Positions 1 through 8,293 of a DNA stretch of 64,000 nucleotides are shown piece by piece. A model generated the notes under the pieces. It made no database searches, was not told the DNA's origin, and worked only from the letters and a program-made list of their open reading frames with translations. The position numbers and the translations under genes were made by a program. Numbering within the stretch: the stretch's first letter is position 1; each line of letters begins with the position of its first letter. Origin of the DNA: Falsarthrobacter nasiphocae. Its GTDB lineage: Bacteria; Actinomycetota; Actinomycetes; Actinomycetales; Micrococcaceae. The stretch covers positions 1,508,965 through 1,572,964 of the forward strand of contig NZ_JAVDUI010000001.1 in the NCBI RefSeq assembly GCF_031456275.1. The letters are read 5' to 3'.

Positions 1-93
1 GTCCGCACTGCGAACGGCTCCCTCATGACTCGGGGCGAATTCCTGGATCTGCCGGACCGGATGCGCCTCGGGTACACCCTCGCGGTGGACTGA
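1..93 (+). CDS. C-terminal end of an unidentified protein (partial)
   Basis: The window opens inside a reading frame that runs in frame 1 to a TGA at 91-93 and gives about 30 residues ending GYTLAVD. The codons are GC-rich at the third position, like the neighbouring genes, so it is probably the true end of a gene starting upstream. The remaining piece has no recognisable motif (it contains MTRGEFLDLPDRMRLGY), so no function is assigned. Confidence 0.55.
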   Translation, partial: VRTANGSLMTRGEFLDLPDRMRLGYTLAVD

Positions 94-244
94 CCGCTGG
101 GGCGGGGCCAGACGTCCGGGGAGAGGTGGGCCGCCCTGGGAGAGGGGTAACTCTGGCTTCGTCATGACCTCCCCCAGTCGGGATGACGTGGCTTGTTAGG
201 GTGGCTCTGTCGAGCGCGACGTCAGTCCAGAAGGGGGATTGTCG

Positions 245-412
245 ATGAAAAATGTCGGTCTCATTGTCGTTCTGATTCTCGGATTGGCGACGCTAATTCT
301 TCGGTCGACCGGAATCATTGAGGAGGGCACATCGAATGTCGTCTTCCTTGCCCTGATTGTGGTGTCCACGGTTCTGGGTGTCTGGCGGGCTAAGTCGGAT
401 CGTCGATCCTGA
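245..412 (+). CDS. Small two-segment membrane protein, 55 aa
   Basis: An ATG at 245 follows a clear Shine-Dalgarno (gaagggggat) and opens a 55-codon frame ending TGA at 410-412. The protein has two hydrophobic stretches, about residues 4-19 (VGLIVVLILGLATLIL) and 33-48 (VFLALIVVSTVLGVW), joined by a short linker with two Glu, and a basic tail (RAKSDRRS). This is the pattern of a small integral membrane hairpin protein with both ends inside. It stands alone between the partial gene and a hairpin. Codon use is less GC-biased than in the large genes, as is usual for small membrane proteins. No family is recognised; only the location in the membrane is inferred. Confidence 0.6.
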   Translation: MKNVGLIVVLILGLATLILRSTGIIEEGTSNVVFLALIVVSTVLGVWRAKSDRRS

Positions 413-481
413 CGCCGCCGGCTCGTGAGCGGCAATTCTTCGTGACGGGTCAGTCTCTCCGACGAAGCCCGTCACGGTGAC

Positions 482-558
482 GCCCCCTCGTTTGGCATGC
501 GCCCCCTGCAATGCGCGGGGCAGATGCCAAACGAGGGGGCAAAGCCGAAACGAGGGGC
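482..558. repeat. Intergenic 17-bp perfect inverted repeat plus a third partial copy
   Basis: Arm 482-498 (gccccctcgtttggcat) is perfectly complementary to 524-540; the 25-nt loop is itself partly self-complementary (cgcccc against ggggc). A third, imperfect copy of the right arm follows at 544-558 (gccgaaacgaggggc). It lies in the gap between the small membrane gene and the 3' end of the symporter, so it can act as a terminator for either strand, although no U-run follows. Compare the hairpins at 18006-18055 and 50811-50893. Confidence 0.6.
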
Positions 559-618
559 GAACGGCCGAGGCTGGCGGGTCCGGGCTGGAGGTGGCCCCGC
601 CCGGCCCGGACCCGCCCG

Positions 619-2112
619 TCAGCGCGCGGCGCGCCGGGGTGCGGGTGTGCCCGAGCCGGACTGGACGTCGTCGGCCGTCCAGGTGTGGACGCCGCGGAGG
701 TCCGGCATCTCGCTGGCGAGGAAGACCGGGTCCTGGCCGGCCCGCCGCTTGGCCTCGTAGTCCTTGAGCAGGCGCAGCGCCACGCGGCCCAGCAGCAGGA
801 TGGCCACGAGGTTGATGAGCGCCATGACGCCCATCGCCGCATCCGCGAAGTTCCAGATGACATCCACGGCCGCGAGCGAGCCGAGGAACACCGCCACCAC
901 GGCCAGGCTCCGGTACACCGCGAGCGCCACGGGGCTGTCCGTCATGAACGCCACGTTGGACTCGCCGTAGTAGTAGTTGCCGATGATCGAGCTGAACGCG
1001 AGGAGCAGGATGACGACCGCGAGCAGCGCGCCGCTCCACGCCCCGAGCGAGTCGGTCAGGGCGTGCTGCGTCAGCGCGATGCCCTTCTCGGACCCCACCG
1101 GGTTGTCCACGGAGACGAGGATGATGAACGCGGTGACCGAGCAGACGATGAACGTGTCGAAGTAGACGCCGAGCGTCTGCACGAGCCCCTGCTTGACCGG
1201 GTGCGTGACCGCCGCCGTGGCGCCTGCGTTCGGCGCGGAGCCGAGGCCGGCCTCGTTCGAGAACATGCCCCGCTTCACGCCCGTCAGGATCACCGTTCCG
1301 ATGCCGCCGCCCACGGCCGCGTTGAAGTTGAACGCCTCCGTGATGATCTGTCCTAGAACCCGCGGGAGCTGGTCAAGGTGAATGACGACGACGACGAGGC
1401 CCGTGACAATGTAGACCAGCGCCATCGCGGGAACCATGGCGTTGGTGACGTTGGCGATGCGCTTGAGGCCGCCGAAGACGATGGCCCCGGTCAGCACCGC
1501 GAGGGTGGCGCCGAGCCCGACGGCGAGCGCGGTGTCCGGCGTCTTCTGGCCCATGGCCCCCGAGACGGACGCGACGATCGTGTTGGCCTGGAGGGATGAG
1601 AAGGCGAAGGGGAAGCAGATGATGAGCACGACGGCGAACGTGGTGCCGAGCCACTTCTTCCCGAGGCCGTGCTGCATGTAGTACGCGGGCCCGCCGCGGT
1701 AGGCGTCCCGGTCCCGCTCCTTGTAGAGCTGGCCGAGGGTGGACTCGATGAAGCTCGAGGCGCCTCCGATGAACGCCATGGCCCACATCCAGAACACGGC
1801 CCCGGGCCCGCCGACGGCCACCGCGGTGGCCACGCCCGCCACGTTGCCCACGCCCACGCGGGACGCGGCGGAGACGGTGAAGGCCTTGAAGGCCGAGATG
1901 GACTTGGGGCTGCCGTCCTCGTTGACAAGGGCCGGGTCCCGGAGGGTGCGGATCATCTCGGGCAGCATGCGTCCCTGGACCGCGGCGGAGCGCACGGTGA
2001 AGTACAGGCCCACGGCGGCGACGACCGGCAGGATGAGCCAGGTCCAGAAGAGGGTGCCGTAGTCCGCCAGCCAGTCGGCCAGGGCTTGGTTCTCAAGTGG
2101 ATTCATGGCCAT
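619..2112 (-). CDS. Alanine/glycine:sodium symporter (AGCS family)
   Basis: A secondary transporter that imports alanine or glycine with sodium across the cytoplasmic membrane. The 497-aa product has the family length and about ten or more hydrophobic segments. The AGCS signature is visible at about residues 101-117 (GGPGAVFWMWAMAFIGG), and the conserved block GMFSNEAGLGSAPNAG lies at about 282-297. The frame stays open far upstream, but homology begins at MNPLENQALADW; I take ATG 2112 (MAMNPL), with ATG 2106 as the alternative, and neither has a strong Shine-Dalgarno. It is divergent from the paa operon. The C-terminal tail after about residue 455 is polar and ends in a basic Arg-rich stretch. 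Substrate preference is not readable from the sequence. Confidence 0.88.
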   Translation of the reverse strand: MAMNPLENQALADWLADYGTLFWTWLILPVVAAVGLYFTVRSAAVQGRMLPEMIRTLRDPALVNEDGSPKSISAFKAFTVSAASRVGVGNVAGVATAVAVGGPGAVFWMWAMAFIGGASSFIESTLGQLYKERDRDAYRGGPAYYMQHGLGKKWLGTTFAVVLIICFPFAFSSLQANTIVASVSGAMGQKTPDTALAVGLGATLAVLTGAIVFGGLKRIANVTNAMVPAMALVYIVTGLVVVVIHLDQLPRVLGQIITEAFNFNAAVGGGIGTVILTGVKRGMFSNEAGLGSAPNAGATAAVTHPVKQGLVQTLGVYFDTFIVCSVTAFIILVSVDNPVGSEKGIALTQHALTDSLGAWSGALLAVVILLLAFSSIIGNYYYGESNVAFMTDSPVALAVYRSLAVVAVFLGSLAAVDVIWNFADAAMGVMALINLVAILLLGRVALRLLKDYEAKRRAGQDPVFLASEMPDLRGVHTWTADDVQSGSGTPAPRRAAR

Positions 2113-2167
2113 CAATGATAGTCGGCGAGCGCTCGGGGAGCGGAGAATGTGACACCCTTCGTCCGCA

Positions 2168-2196
2168 TTGCCCCGGTGGTGCAGGTCACATATACT
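2168..2196 (+). promoter_or_regulatory. Promoter of the paa operon
   Basis: A -35 box TTGCCC (2168-2173), a 17-nt spacer and a -10 box TATACT (2191-2196) lie upstream of paaA. Initiation would fall near 2203, giving a 5' leader of about 90 nt. This is the best sigma-70-type promoter match in the intergenic region. Confidence 0.6.
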
Positions 2197-2215
2197 GAAC
2201 GAGCGGTCGGTAATT
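2194..2215 (+). promoter_or_regulatory. PaaR-like (TetR-family) operator
   Basis: The 22 bp overlapping the 3' edge of the paa -10 box follow the layout reported for the Corynebacterium PaaR site: half-sites ACTNACCG and CGGTNAGT around a central CG. Here the halves are actgaacg and cggtaatt, matching all but two of the specified positions. A repressor bound here would block the promoter and be released by phenylacetyl-CoA. No paaR gene is present in the window, so the cognate regulator would be encoded elsewhere. Confidence 0.5.
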
Positions 2216-2293
2216 CTGGGGGTCTCTCCCCGCCGATCGCATCCCCTGACGGCCGTGACCTGCGGCCCACGAGTGAACGCCAAGCGAGGAACC

Positions 2294-3304
2294 ATGAGCG
2301 AGCACGCAGCCCCAGACCTCCGCCGGGTGGGCGAGGACGCCTCCGTCGACGACGCCCAGGCCCAGCACGACGCCGAGGGCCTCGCGGCCTTCGAGCAGAT
2401 CATCGCCCAGGACTCGCGCGTCGAGCCGCGGGACTGGATGCCGGCCGGGTACCGCAAAACTCTCCTGCGGCAGATCAGCCAGCACGCCCACTCCGAGATC
2501 ATCGGCATGCAGCCGGAGGCCAACTGGATCACCCGCGCCCCGAGCCTCAAGCGCAAGGCCATCCTTATCGCCAAGGTCCAGGACGAGGCCGGGCACGGGC
2601 TCTACCTGTACTCGGCCGCCGAGACCCTGGGCCAGAACCGGGACCGGATGATGGATGACCTCCTCGCAGGCAAGGCCCGCTACTCCTCGATCTTCAACTA
2701 CCCGGCCCGGACCTGGGCGGACATGGGGGCCATCGGCTGGCTCGTGGACGGCGCGGCGATCTGCAACCAGGTTCCGCTGTGCCGCGCGAGCTACGGCCCG
2801 TACGGCCGCGCCATGGTGCGCATCTGCAAGGAGGAGTCGTTCCACCAGCGCCAGGGCTTCGAGATCCTTCTCGAGCTCTCCAACGGCACCCCGGCCCAGA
2901 AGCAGATGGCCCAGGACGCCGTGAACCGCTGGTACGCGCCGGCCCTCATGATGTTCGGGCCGCCGGACGACGAGTCCCCGAACTCCAAGCAGTCCATGGC
3001 GTGGAACATCAAGCGGTTCTCCAACGACGAGCTCCGCCGCCGCTTCCTCGGCATGATGGTCGAGCAGGCCAAGGTCCTGGGGCTGACCCTCCCGGACGAG
3101 AACATCCGCTACAACGAGGCCGAGGGCCACTGGGAGCACGGCCCGCTGGACTGGGACGAGTTCGCCGAGGTCCTCGCGGGCCGCGGCCCCTGCAACGCGC
3201 AGCGCATGGAGCGCCGCCGCGAGGCCCACGAGAACGGCGCCTGGGTCCGCGAGGCCGCGGCCGCCTACGCCGCCAAGCGCGCAGCAAAGGAGCACGCAGC
3301 ATGA
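2294..3304 (+). CDS. paaA: 1,2-phenylacetyl-CoA epoxidase subunit A (catalytic)
   Basis: Catalytic di-iron subunit of the multicomponent monooxygenase that converts phenylacetyl-CoA to ring-1,2-epoxyphenylacetyl-CoA in the cytoplasm. The protein is 336 aa, close to family length. Two ExxH metal motifs are visible: E98-H101 (QDEAGHGLY) and E181-H184 (EESFHQRQG). The start is ATG 2294 with Shine-Dalgarno gcgagga; the frame is open upstream but that extension covers the promoter. It is first in a tightly packed operon and overlaps paaB by ATGA. The N-terminal 30 residues and the Ala-rich C-terminus are lineage-specific. Confidence 0.96.
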   Translation: MSEHAAPDLRRVGEDASVDDAQAQHDAEGLAAFEQIIAQDSRVEPRDWMPAGYRKTLLRQISQHAHSEIIGMQPEANWITRAPSLKRKAILIAKVQDEAGHGLYLYSAAETLGQNRDRMMDDLLAGKARYSSIFNYPARTWADMGAIGWLVDGAAICNQVPLCRASYGPYGRAMVRICKEESFHQRQGFEILLELSNGTPAQKQMAQDAVNRWYAPALMMFGPPDDESPNSKQSMAWNIKRFSNDELRRRFLGMMVEQAKVLGLTLPDENIRYNEAEGHWEHGPLDWDEFAEVLAGRGPCNAQRMERRREAHENGAWVREAAAAYAAKRAAKEHAA

Positions 3305-3591
3305 GCGAGAACCAGTCCTGGCCCCTCTGGGAGGTCTTCGTCCGCTCCGCCCGGGGCCTGTCCCACGTGCACGCGGGATCCCTGCACGCCCCGGACGAGG
3401 ACATGGCCCTGCGCAATGCCCGTGACCTCTACACGCGGCGCAACGAGGGCGTGTCCCTCTGGGTGGTCCCGGCCGAGGCGATCATCGCGAGCGACCCGGA
3501 CTCCAAGGGCCAGTTCTTCGAGTCCCCCAAGGGCAAGGACTACCGCCACGCCACGTACTACACGAAGTCCGAAGGCGTGAGGCACCTGTGA
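3301..3591 (+). CDS. paaB: 1,2-phenylacetyl-CoA epoxidase subunit B
   Basis: A small 96-aa subunit that bridges PaaAC heterodimers in the epoxidase complex. The family core is visible as [20 protein letters not shown] near the N-terminus, then an internal [20 protein letters not shown] segment and a C-terminal [10 protein letters not shown]. Its ATG overlaps the paaA stop (ATGA, 3301-3304), and its own stop overlaps the GTG of paaC, so the three subunits are probably translationally coupled and made in fixed ratio. Confidence 0.95.
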   Translation: MSENQSWPLWEVFVRSARGLSHVHAGSLHAPDEDMALRNARDLYTRRNEGVSLWVVPAEAIIASDPDSKGQFFESPKGKDYRHATYYTKSEGVRHL

Positions 3592-4559
3592 GCGGCGCCC
3601 AGACCCAGCTCGAGACCGCGGCGGGGCCCGCCGAGGAGAGCCCCGCGGCCACCCCCGCGGACCGTCCCGCCGAGAAGCCCAGCCAGGGGCACGGCGAGGT
3701 GTCCGTGGGCGTGCACATCGGCGGCGCCGGCAGCGAGGCCACCGCCTCGGCCACCCGCATCACCCCCGGCTTCGCCCTCCGGCCGGAGGACATCGCCATC
3801 CAGACCGGCACCCCGGACGAGGACACGGCCCAGTACGCGCTCGCCCTGGGCGACGACGCCCTCATCCTCGCCCAGCGCCTTGCCTACTGGGTGTCCCGCG
3901 CGCCGGAGCTCGAGGAGGACATCGCCCTCGGCAACATCGCGCTCGACACGCTGGGCCACGCCCGCAGCTTCCTCACCTACGCCGGCCGCGCCTGGGGCAA
4001 GACCGAGGACGACCTCGCCTACTTCCGGGACGAGGACGAGTTCCGCAGCATCGCCCTCTTTGAGCAGCCCACCGGTGACTTCGGGCGCACGATCGCGCGC
4101 CAGCTCGTCGTCGGCATCTATTTCACGCAGCTCTACTCTCGGCTGGAGGGCAGCACGGACGAGACCCTCGCTGGCATCGCCGCGAAGGCCGTCAAGGAGA
4201 CGGCGTACCACGCGGACCACGCGGAGCAGTGGGTTCTGCGGCTGGGGCTCGGGACGGACGAGTCCCGCGAGCGCCTGACGCGCGGACTCGCGGTCACGTG
4301 GCCCGCCGTGGACGAGCTCTTCCGGGACACGGAGCTGACGGATCGCCTGGCGGAGCGGGGCATCGCGGTGGCGCCGAGCTCGCTCAGGGAGCCCGTCATG
4401 GCGGAGATCGAGCGGGTCCTCGGCGAGGCTGAGCTCTCTCTCCCCGACGTGCCTGCGGCCGCGGGCGGCGGGCGCCGAGGCGAGCACTCGGAGCACCTCG
4501 GGTACATCCTCGCCGAGATGCAGGTCCTCGCCCGCTCCCACCCCGGCGCGTCGTGGTGA
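3588..4559 (+). CDS. paaC: 1,2-phenylacetyl-CoA epoxidase subunit C (structural)
   Basis: Structural partner of PaaA; it shares the ferritin-like helical fold but is not the catalytic subunit. GTG start at 3588 overlaps the paaB stop (GTGA). The product is 323 aa, longer than typical because of an N-terminal region of about 65 low-complexity residues rich in Ala, Glu and Pro (AAGPAEESPAATPADRPAEK). Family similarity begins around DEDTAQYALALGDDALILAQRL and continues through NIALDTLGHARSFLTYAGR and AVKETAYHADHAEQWVLRLG. An internal start is possible, but none has a better Shine-Dalgarno. Six bases separate it from paaD. Confidence 0.94.
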   Translation: MSGAQTQLETAAGPAEESPAATPADRPAEKPSQGHGEVSVGVHIGGAGSEATASATRITPGFALRPEDIAIQTGTPDEDTAQYALALGDDALILAQRLAYWVSRAPELEEDIALGNIALDTLGHARSFLTYAGRAWGKTEDDLAYFRDEDEFRSIALFEQPTGDFGRTIARQLVVGIYFTQLYSRLEGSTDETLAGIAAKAVKETAYHADHAEQWVLRLGLGTDESRERLTRGLAVTWPAVDELFRDTELTDRLAERGIAVAPSSLREPVMAEIERVLGEAELSLPDVPAAAGGGRRGEHSEHLGYILAEMQVLARSHPGASW

Positions 4560-4565
4560 CCGGCC

Positions 4566-5051
4566 GTGGCTGCGCCTGACCAGCGGCTCTGGGCCACGGC
4601 GGCCCGCGTCGTCGACCCTGAAATCCCGGTGCTCACCATCGAGGATCTCGGAATCCTCCGGGACGTCACCCAAGAGGACGACGGCGGGGTCACCGTGACC
4701 ATCACACCCACGTACTCCGGCTGCCCCGCCATGGAGCACATCTCCGCCGACCTCCGCGCCGCGTTCCGCGAGGAGGGCCTGCCCGTGCCTGAGGTCCGGC
4801 TCGTCCTCAGCCCCGCATGGACCACGGACTGGATGACGGAGGCGGGGCGGGCCAAGCTCGAGGACTACGGGATCGCCCCGCCCACCGGCACGGCCTCGGC
4901 CGGGCGCGTCAGCGTGGGCCTGACGGTGAAATGCCCGCAGTGCCACTCACTCAACACGCGGGAGATGTCCCGCTTCGGATCCACCAGCTGCAAGGCCCTG
5001 TACGTCTGCCAGGACTGCCGGGAACCCTTCGACTACTTCAAGGTGCTCTAG
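4566..5051 (+). CDS. paaD: PaaD, epoxidase assembly/iron-sulfur maturation protein
   Basis: A 161-aa MIP18/DUF59-type protein required for a functional phenylacetyl-CoA epoxidase, thought to help metal-cluster assembly on PaaE. The DUF59 part covers about residues 5-95 and holds the signature Cys in PTYSGCPAME. A C-terminal zinc-ribbon-like tail carries paired cysteines CPQC and CQDC with a further Cys between them. GTG start at 4566. The TAG stop is immediately followed by the ATG of paaE with no gap. Confidence 0.93.
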   Translation: MAAPDQRLWATAARVVDPEIPVLTIEDLGILRDVTQEDDGGVTVTITPTYSGCPAMEHISADLRAAFREEGLPVPEVRLVLSPAWTTDWMTEAGRAKLEDYGIAPPTGTASAGRVSVGLTVKCPQCHSLNTREMSRFGSTSCKALYVCQDCREPFDYFKVL

Positions 5052-6224
5052 ATGACTGACCAGGCCCCCAGCAAGCGCCGCAGCGCGTTCGCCGAGCTCA
5101 CCGTGACGGATGTCCGCCGGCTCACGGCAGACTCCGTCGAGGTCGCGTTCACTGTCCCGCCGGAGCTGCGCGAGCAGTACGACTACGTCCCCGGCCAGTA
5201 CGTGGCCCTGCGCAAGGACCTCGAGGTGGGCGGCGAGACCCGCGAGTACCGCCGGTCCTACTCCCTCTGCGCGCCACCGCGCACCCTCCCGGACGGCAGC
5301 GGCGAGATCCGCGTGGCCATCAAGCGGGACCTCGGCGGCGTGTTCTCCACCTGGGCCAACGAGAGGCTCCAGGCCGGGGACCGGATCGACATCATGAACC
5401 CCGCCGGCGCGTTCGTCTCCCGGCACCAGTCCACGTCCCTCAACCATCCCGAGGCGCTCGCGGCCGAGGTCCGGAACGAGGACGTCTTCGTGGCGGTCGC
5501 GGCAGGGTCCGGCATCACGCCGATCATGGCGATCGTCCGGACCCTCCTCACGGAGAACCCGAATGCCCGCATCGACCTCATCTACGCGAACCGGTCCGCG
5601 GCAGACGTCATGTTCCTCGAGGAGCTCGCGGACATGAAGGACGCGTGGCCGTCACGGCTCGCCGTGCACCACGTCCTGTCCCGGGAGCAGCGGATCTCCC
5701 CGCTCCTTTCCGGGCGGCTGGACTCGGAGAAGATCGAGCGCCTCCTCGGCGCCGTGATCCGGCCCGAGCATGTGGACGAGTGGTTCCTGTGCGGTCCGTT
5801 CGAGCTCGTCCAGCTTGTCCGCGACAGTCTCGCGGACCGGGGCGTGCCCGAGGACCGTGTGCGGTTCGAGCTCTTCACGACCGGCGCGGCGCGCGAGGTC
5901 GAGGGGCAGCGGGGCCGCGCCGTCGTCGAGAGCTCCGGCCCCTCCTTCGAGGTGGGCTTCACGCTCGACGGTCTCCAGGGCACAGTCCAGAGCCCCGTGG
6001 CCGCGCGAGAGACGATCCTCAACGCCGCTCTGCGGGTCCGGCCGGACGTGCCGTTCGCGTGCGCGGGCGGCGTGTGCGGCACGTGCCGTGCCAAGGTGGT
6101 GGAGGGCTCGGCGGAGATGGACGAGAACTACGCCCTGGAGAAGGACGAGATCGAGAACGGGTACATCCTCACGTGCCAGTCCCGCCCCACGTCTGAGCGC
6201 ATCCTCGTCGACTACGACGCCTGA
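5052..6224 (+). CDS. paaE: 1,2-phenylacetyl-CoA epoxidase reductase subunit
   Basis: Transfers electrons from NADPH through FAD and a 2Fe-2S cluster to the PaaABC oxygenase. The 390-aa protein has an FAD-binding ferredoxin-reductase domain at the N-terminus (YVALRKDL, then RRSYSLC), a nucleotide-binding half (VAVAAGSGITPIMAIVRTLL), and a plant-type 2Fe-2S ferredoxin domain at the C-terminus with CAGGVCGTC and a fourth Cys in YILTCQSRP. Order and length fit PaaE. It is the last epoxidase gene; 28 bp separate it from the hydratase gene. Confidence 0.95.
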   Translation: MTDQAPSKRRSAFAELTVTDVRRLTADSVEVAFTVPPELREQYDYVPGQYVALRKDLEVGGETREYRRSYSLCAPPRTLPDGSGEIRVAIKRDLGGVFSTWANERLQAGDRIDIMNPAGAFVSRHQSTSLNHPEALAAEVRNEDVFVAVAAGSGITPIMAIVRTLLTENPNARIDLIYANRSAADVMFLEELADMKDAWPSRLAVHHVLSREQRISPLLSGRLDSEKIERLLGAVIRPEHVDEWFLCGPFELVQLVRDSLADRGVPEDRVRFELFTTGAAREVEGQRGRAVVESSGPSFEVGFTLDGLQGTVQSPVAARETILNAALRVRPDVPFACAGGVCGTCRAKVVEGSAEMDENYALEKDEIENGYILTCQSRPTSERILVDYDA

Positions 6225-6252
6225 CCCCTTCACCGTTACCCCAGGAGTTCCC

Positions 6253-7029
6253 ATGATCGAGTTCAGCGTCAACGGGCGCATCGCAGAGATCGTCCTCAAC
6301 GCGCCTGAGCGCATGAACGCCCTCGGCACCGAGGACATCGCCGCTCTCACGGAGGCGTTCGAGGAGGCCGGCCGCCTCGCCGAGCAGGGCGACCTGCGCG
6401 TCGTTCTGCTCCGCGCCGAGGGCCGCGCCTTCTCGGCCGGCCGGAATCTCAAGGGCCTCGAGCCCGGCGCGGGGGACACGGGGGAGTACCTCACCGACTC
6501 CGTCGTTCCGCTCATGCGGACGATGGCGGAGCTTCCGGTGCCCATCGTCGCCGCCGCTCAGGGCGCGGTGCTCGGCGCGGGGCTTGGAGTGCTGGCCGCG
6601 GCCGACGTCGCGTACGTGGCGGAGGACGCCACCTTCGGCTCTCCCTTCGGCGCGCTCGGCCTCATCCTGGACTGCGGCGGGCACTGGCTCTTCAACGATC
6701 GGATGGGGTATCAGCGCACCATGGACCTCATCCTCACCGGTGAGTTCTTCTCTGGGGCCGACGCCGTGGCCGCCGGGCTCTTCTCCCGTGCCGTGCCTGC
6801 GGAGGACCTGGAGCGGTTTGCGCGGGAGAAGGCGGAGGCCGTCGCGGCCGGTCCGGCCCTCGCGTTCCAGGCGTCCAAGCGGGTGCTCGGCGAGATCCGG
6901 GCCAAGTCCCTCGGCTTCTGGGAGGCCCTCGAGTTCGAGAGCGACGAGCAGATCTCCCTCGCGAGCAGCCCGGACTACGCCGAGGGCCTTGCCGCCTTCC
7001 AGGAGAAGCGCCGGCCGGTCTTCGAGTAG
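6253..7029 (+). CDS. Enoyl-CoA hydratase/isomerase, probably PaaG-like
   Basis: A crotonase-family enzyme of 258 aa. The oxyanion-hole segments are visible: AFSAGRNLKGLE at about residues 60-71 and the AAAQGAVLGAGLGVLAAADVAY block at about 100-121, followed by ATFGSPFGALGLILDCGGHWLF. Directly downstream of paaE on the same strand with Shine-Dalgarno caggag, it most likely isomerises ring-1,2-epoxyphenylacetyl-CoA to the oxepin (PaaG) or hydrates a later intermediate (PaaF). The sequence alone does not decide between these. Other pathway genes (paaK, paaZ, paaH, paaJ) are not in the window. Confidence 0.85.
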   Translation: MIEFSVNGRIAEIVLNAPERMNALGTEDIAALTEAFEEAGRLAEQGDLRVVLLRAEGRAFSAGRNLKGLEPGAGDTGEYLTDSVVPLMRTMAELPVPIVAAAQGAVLGAGLGVLAAADVAYVAEDATFGSPFGALGLILDCGGHWLFNDRMGYQRTMDLILTGEFFSGADAVAAGLFSRAVPAEDLERFAREKAEAVAAGPALAFQASKRVLGEIRAKSLGFWEALEFESDEQISLASSPDYAEGLAAFQEKRRPVFE

Positions 7030-7059
7030 GCGGGAAGCGCGGGGCGTAGGGTGGGAGCC

Positions 7060-7560
7060 ATGCGTGCACTGACCGAGAAAGAGATCCGCGACAGTCTGAT
7101 GAACTGCTCCAAGGGGCAGGCCAAGCGCCTGAACTTCGCCCAGGACCCCGCCGAGGTGGACTGGGAGAACACCCCGTTCCTCGGCTGGGGTGACCCGAAG
7201 TCCCCGCTGGACTCCTACCTGTGCGCGGAGATCGACGGCGAGGCCGTGGGGCTTGTCCTCCGCGCGGCGGCGAAGCCGTCCGGTGCGGCCACCGCCCAGA
7301 TGTGCCAAATGTGCAAGAGCGTTCACGCCGGCGCGGGCATTTCCTTCATGGCCGTCCCCCTGCCCGGTGAAGCCGGGCGAAAGGGGAACACGGCCGGGAC
7401 ATACATGTGCCAGGGCGCCGCGTGCCTGGATTACCTCATGGGCCGGGCCCGCTTGGAGAAATCCCTCCAGATGAAGGAGACCTTGACGCGCGAGGAGAAG
7501 ATTGAGCGCGCGCAGGAGAACGTCGAGGCATTCGTCCGCTCAATTCGGGACCGCGGCTAG
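7060..7560 (+). CDS. FBP-domain (EF-G-binding type treble-clef zinc finger) protein
   Basis: A 166-aa protein resembling the C-terminal treble-clef zinc-finger domain first described in FusB-type elongation factor G-binding proteins. Zinc ligands are visible as CQMC in the middle and as a second pair in CQGAAC about 40 residues later, with the connecting GNTAGTYM segment. FusB proteins rescue EF-G stalled by fusidic acid, but in actinobacteria the role of these stand-alone homologues is unknown. The start is ATG 7060 with Shine-Dalgarno gggtggga; GTG 7051 is the in-frame alternative. It is convergent with the Lrp-type gene. Confidence 0.8.
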   Translation: MRALTEKEIRDSLMNCSKGQAKRLNFAQDPAEVDWENTPFLGWGDPKSPLDSYLCAEIDGEAVGLVLRAAAKPSGAATAQMCQMCKSVHAGAGISFMAVPLPGEAGRKGNTAGTYMCQGAACLDYLMGRARLEKSLQMKETLTREEKIERAQENVEAFVRSIRDRG

Positions 7561-7583
7561 CGGGCGCCCGTGCGGGAGTGGGC

Positions 7584-8060
7584 CTAGAGAGGCCCCTCAC
7601 CGTCCTCGAAAATGATCGAGGTCCGGGCGTCTACGACGCCTGGCATCGCCTGGATGCGATCGAAGAGAATGCGGCGCAGGTCCGCCGAGTCGGCGGCGCG
7701 GATGAGCAGGACGACGTCGAACTCTCCGCCGACGAGGGCGTAGTGCTCCAGCTCCTCGAGCTCGAGGAGGGCCGCCTTGAGCTCCCTCCACGAGGACTGC
7801 CGCGCTTTGAGGAAGACGTAGGCGCTCTCCTTCCGCCCCGAGAGGGACGGGTCGACAACGGCCCGATATCCCGTGATGACTCCCAGGGAATGGAGCCTGT
7901 TCAATCGAGAGTATGCGTGAGTGCGTGAAACGTGCACGCGTTCGGCGAGGGCCGCAACGGAGATTCGCCCATCCTCGCGCAGGAGCTTGAGAATCCCGCG
8001 GTCTGTCGCGTCGAGTTCCACAGCGTCGCCTCCCCCTAGGTCATTCACAGCAACCGTCAC
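7584..8060 (-). CDS. Lrp/AsnC-family transcriptional regulator (BkdR-like by context)
   Basis: A 158-aa DNA-binding regulator. The N-terminal winged helix-turn-helix spans about residues 15-65 (LDATDRGILKLLREDGRIS, then LAERVHVSRTHAYSRLNRL), and the C-terminal ligand-binding RAM domain about 75-155 (ALVGGEFDVVLLIRAAD). GTG start at 8060. It is divergent from the E1 alpha gene of the 2-oxoacid dehydrogenase operon across 233 bp. That arrangement is typical of BkdR, which activates branched-chain keto-acid dehydrogenase genes in response to branched-chain amino acids. The effector is inferred, not shown. Confidence 0.9.
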   Translation of the reverse strand: MTVAVNDLGGGDAVELDATDRGILKLLREDGRISVAALAERVHVSRTHAYSRLNRLHSLGVITGYRAVVDPSLSGRKESAYVFLKARQSSWRELKAALLELEELEHYALVGGEFDVVLLIRAADSADLRRILFDRIQAMPGVVDARTSIIFEDGEGPL

Positions 8061-8293
8061 TCTATACCGCCGCTCATCACCAGACGTTGCGGGTGGCAGG
8101 AGGGACTCCGGACGACAGTGTGACCATCACAATACGCCAGATCAAACAGAGTGTTCACAGTTTGCGGCAGAGGTGGCACGACGTGTGTGCCGGGATGACA
8201 CTTGATCTCACAAAGCACGAGTGTCGCCTAGGTCACACTGTGCGGATTGAGGCAGGCTCCCCGCGCGGAGCCGCGAGTGGCAAAGGAGCCGCC
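8061..8293. promoter_or_regulatory. Divergent regulatory region between Lrp regulator and dehydrogenase operon
   Basis: 233 bp without a convincing coding frame. Repeated gtgtga/tcacac-type half-sites occur (gtgtgaccatcaca near 8120 and ggtcacactgtg near 8231), compatible with cooperative binding of an Lrp-family protein. No strong -35/-10 pair could be assigned. A good Shine-Dalgarno (aaaggag, 8282-8288) ends the region in front of the GTG at 8294. Confidence 0.4.
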
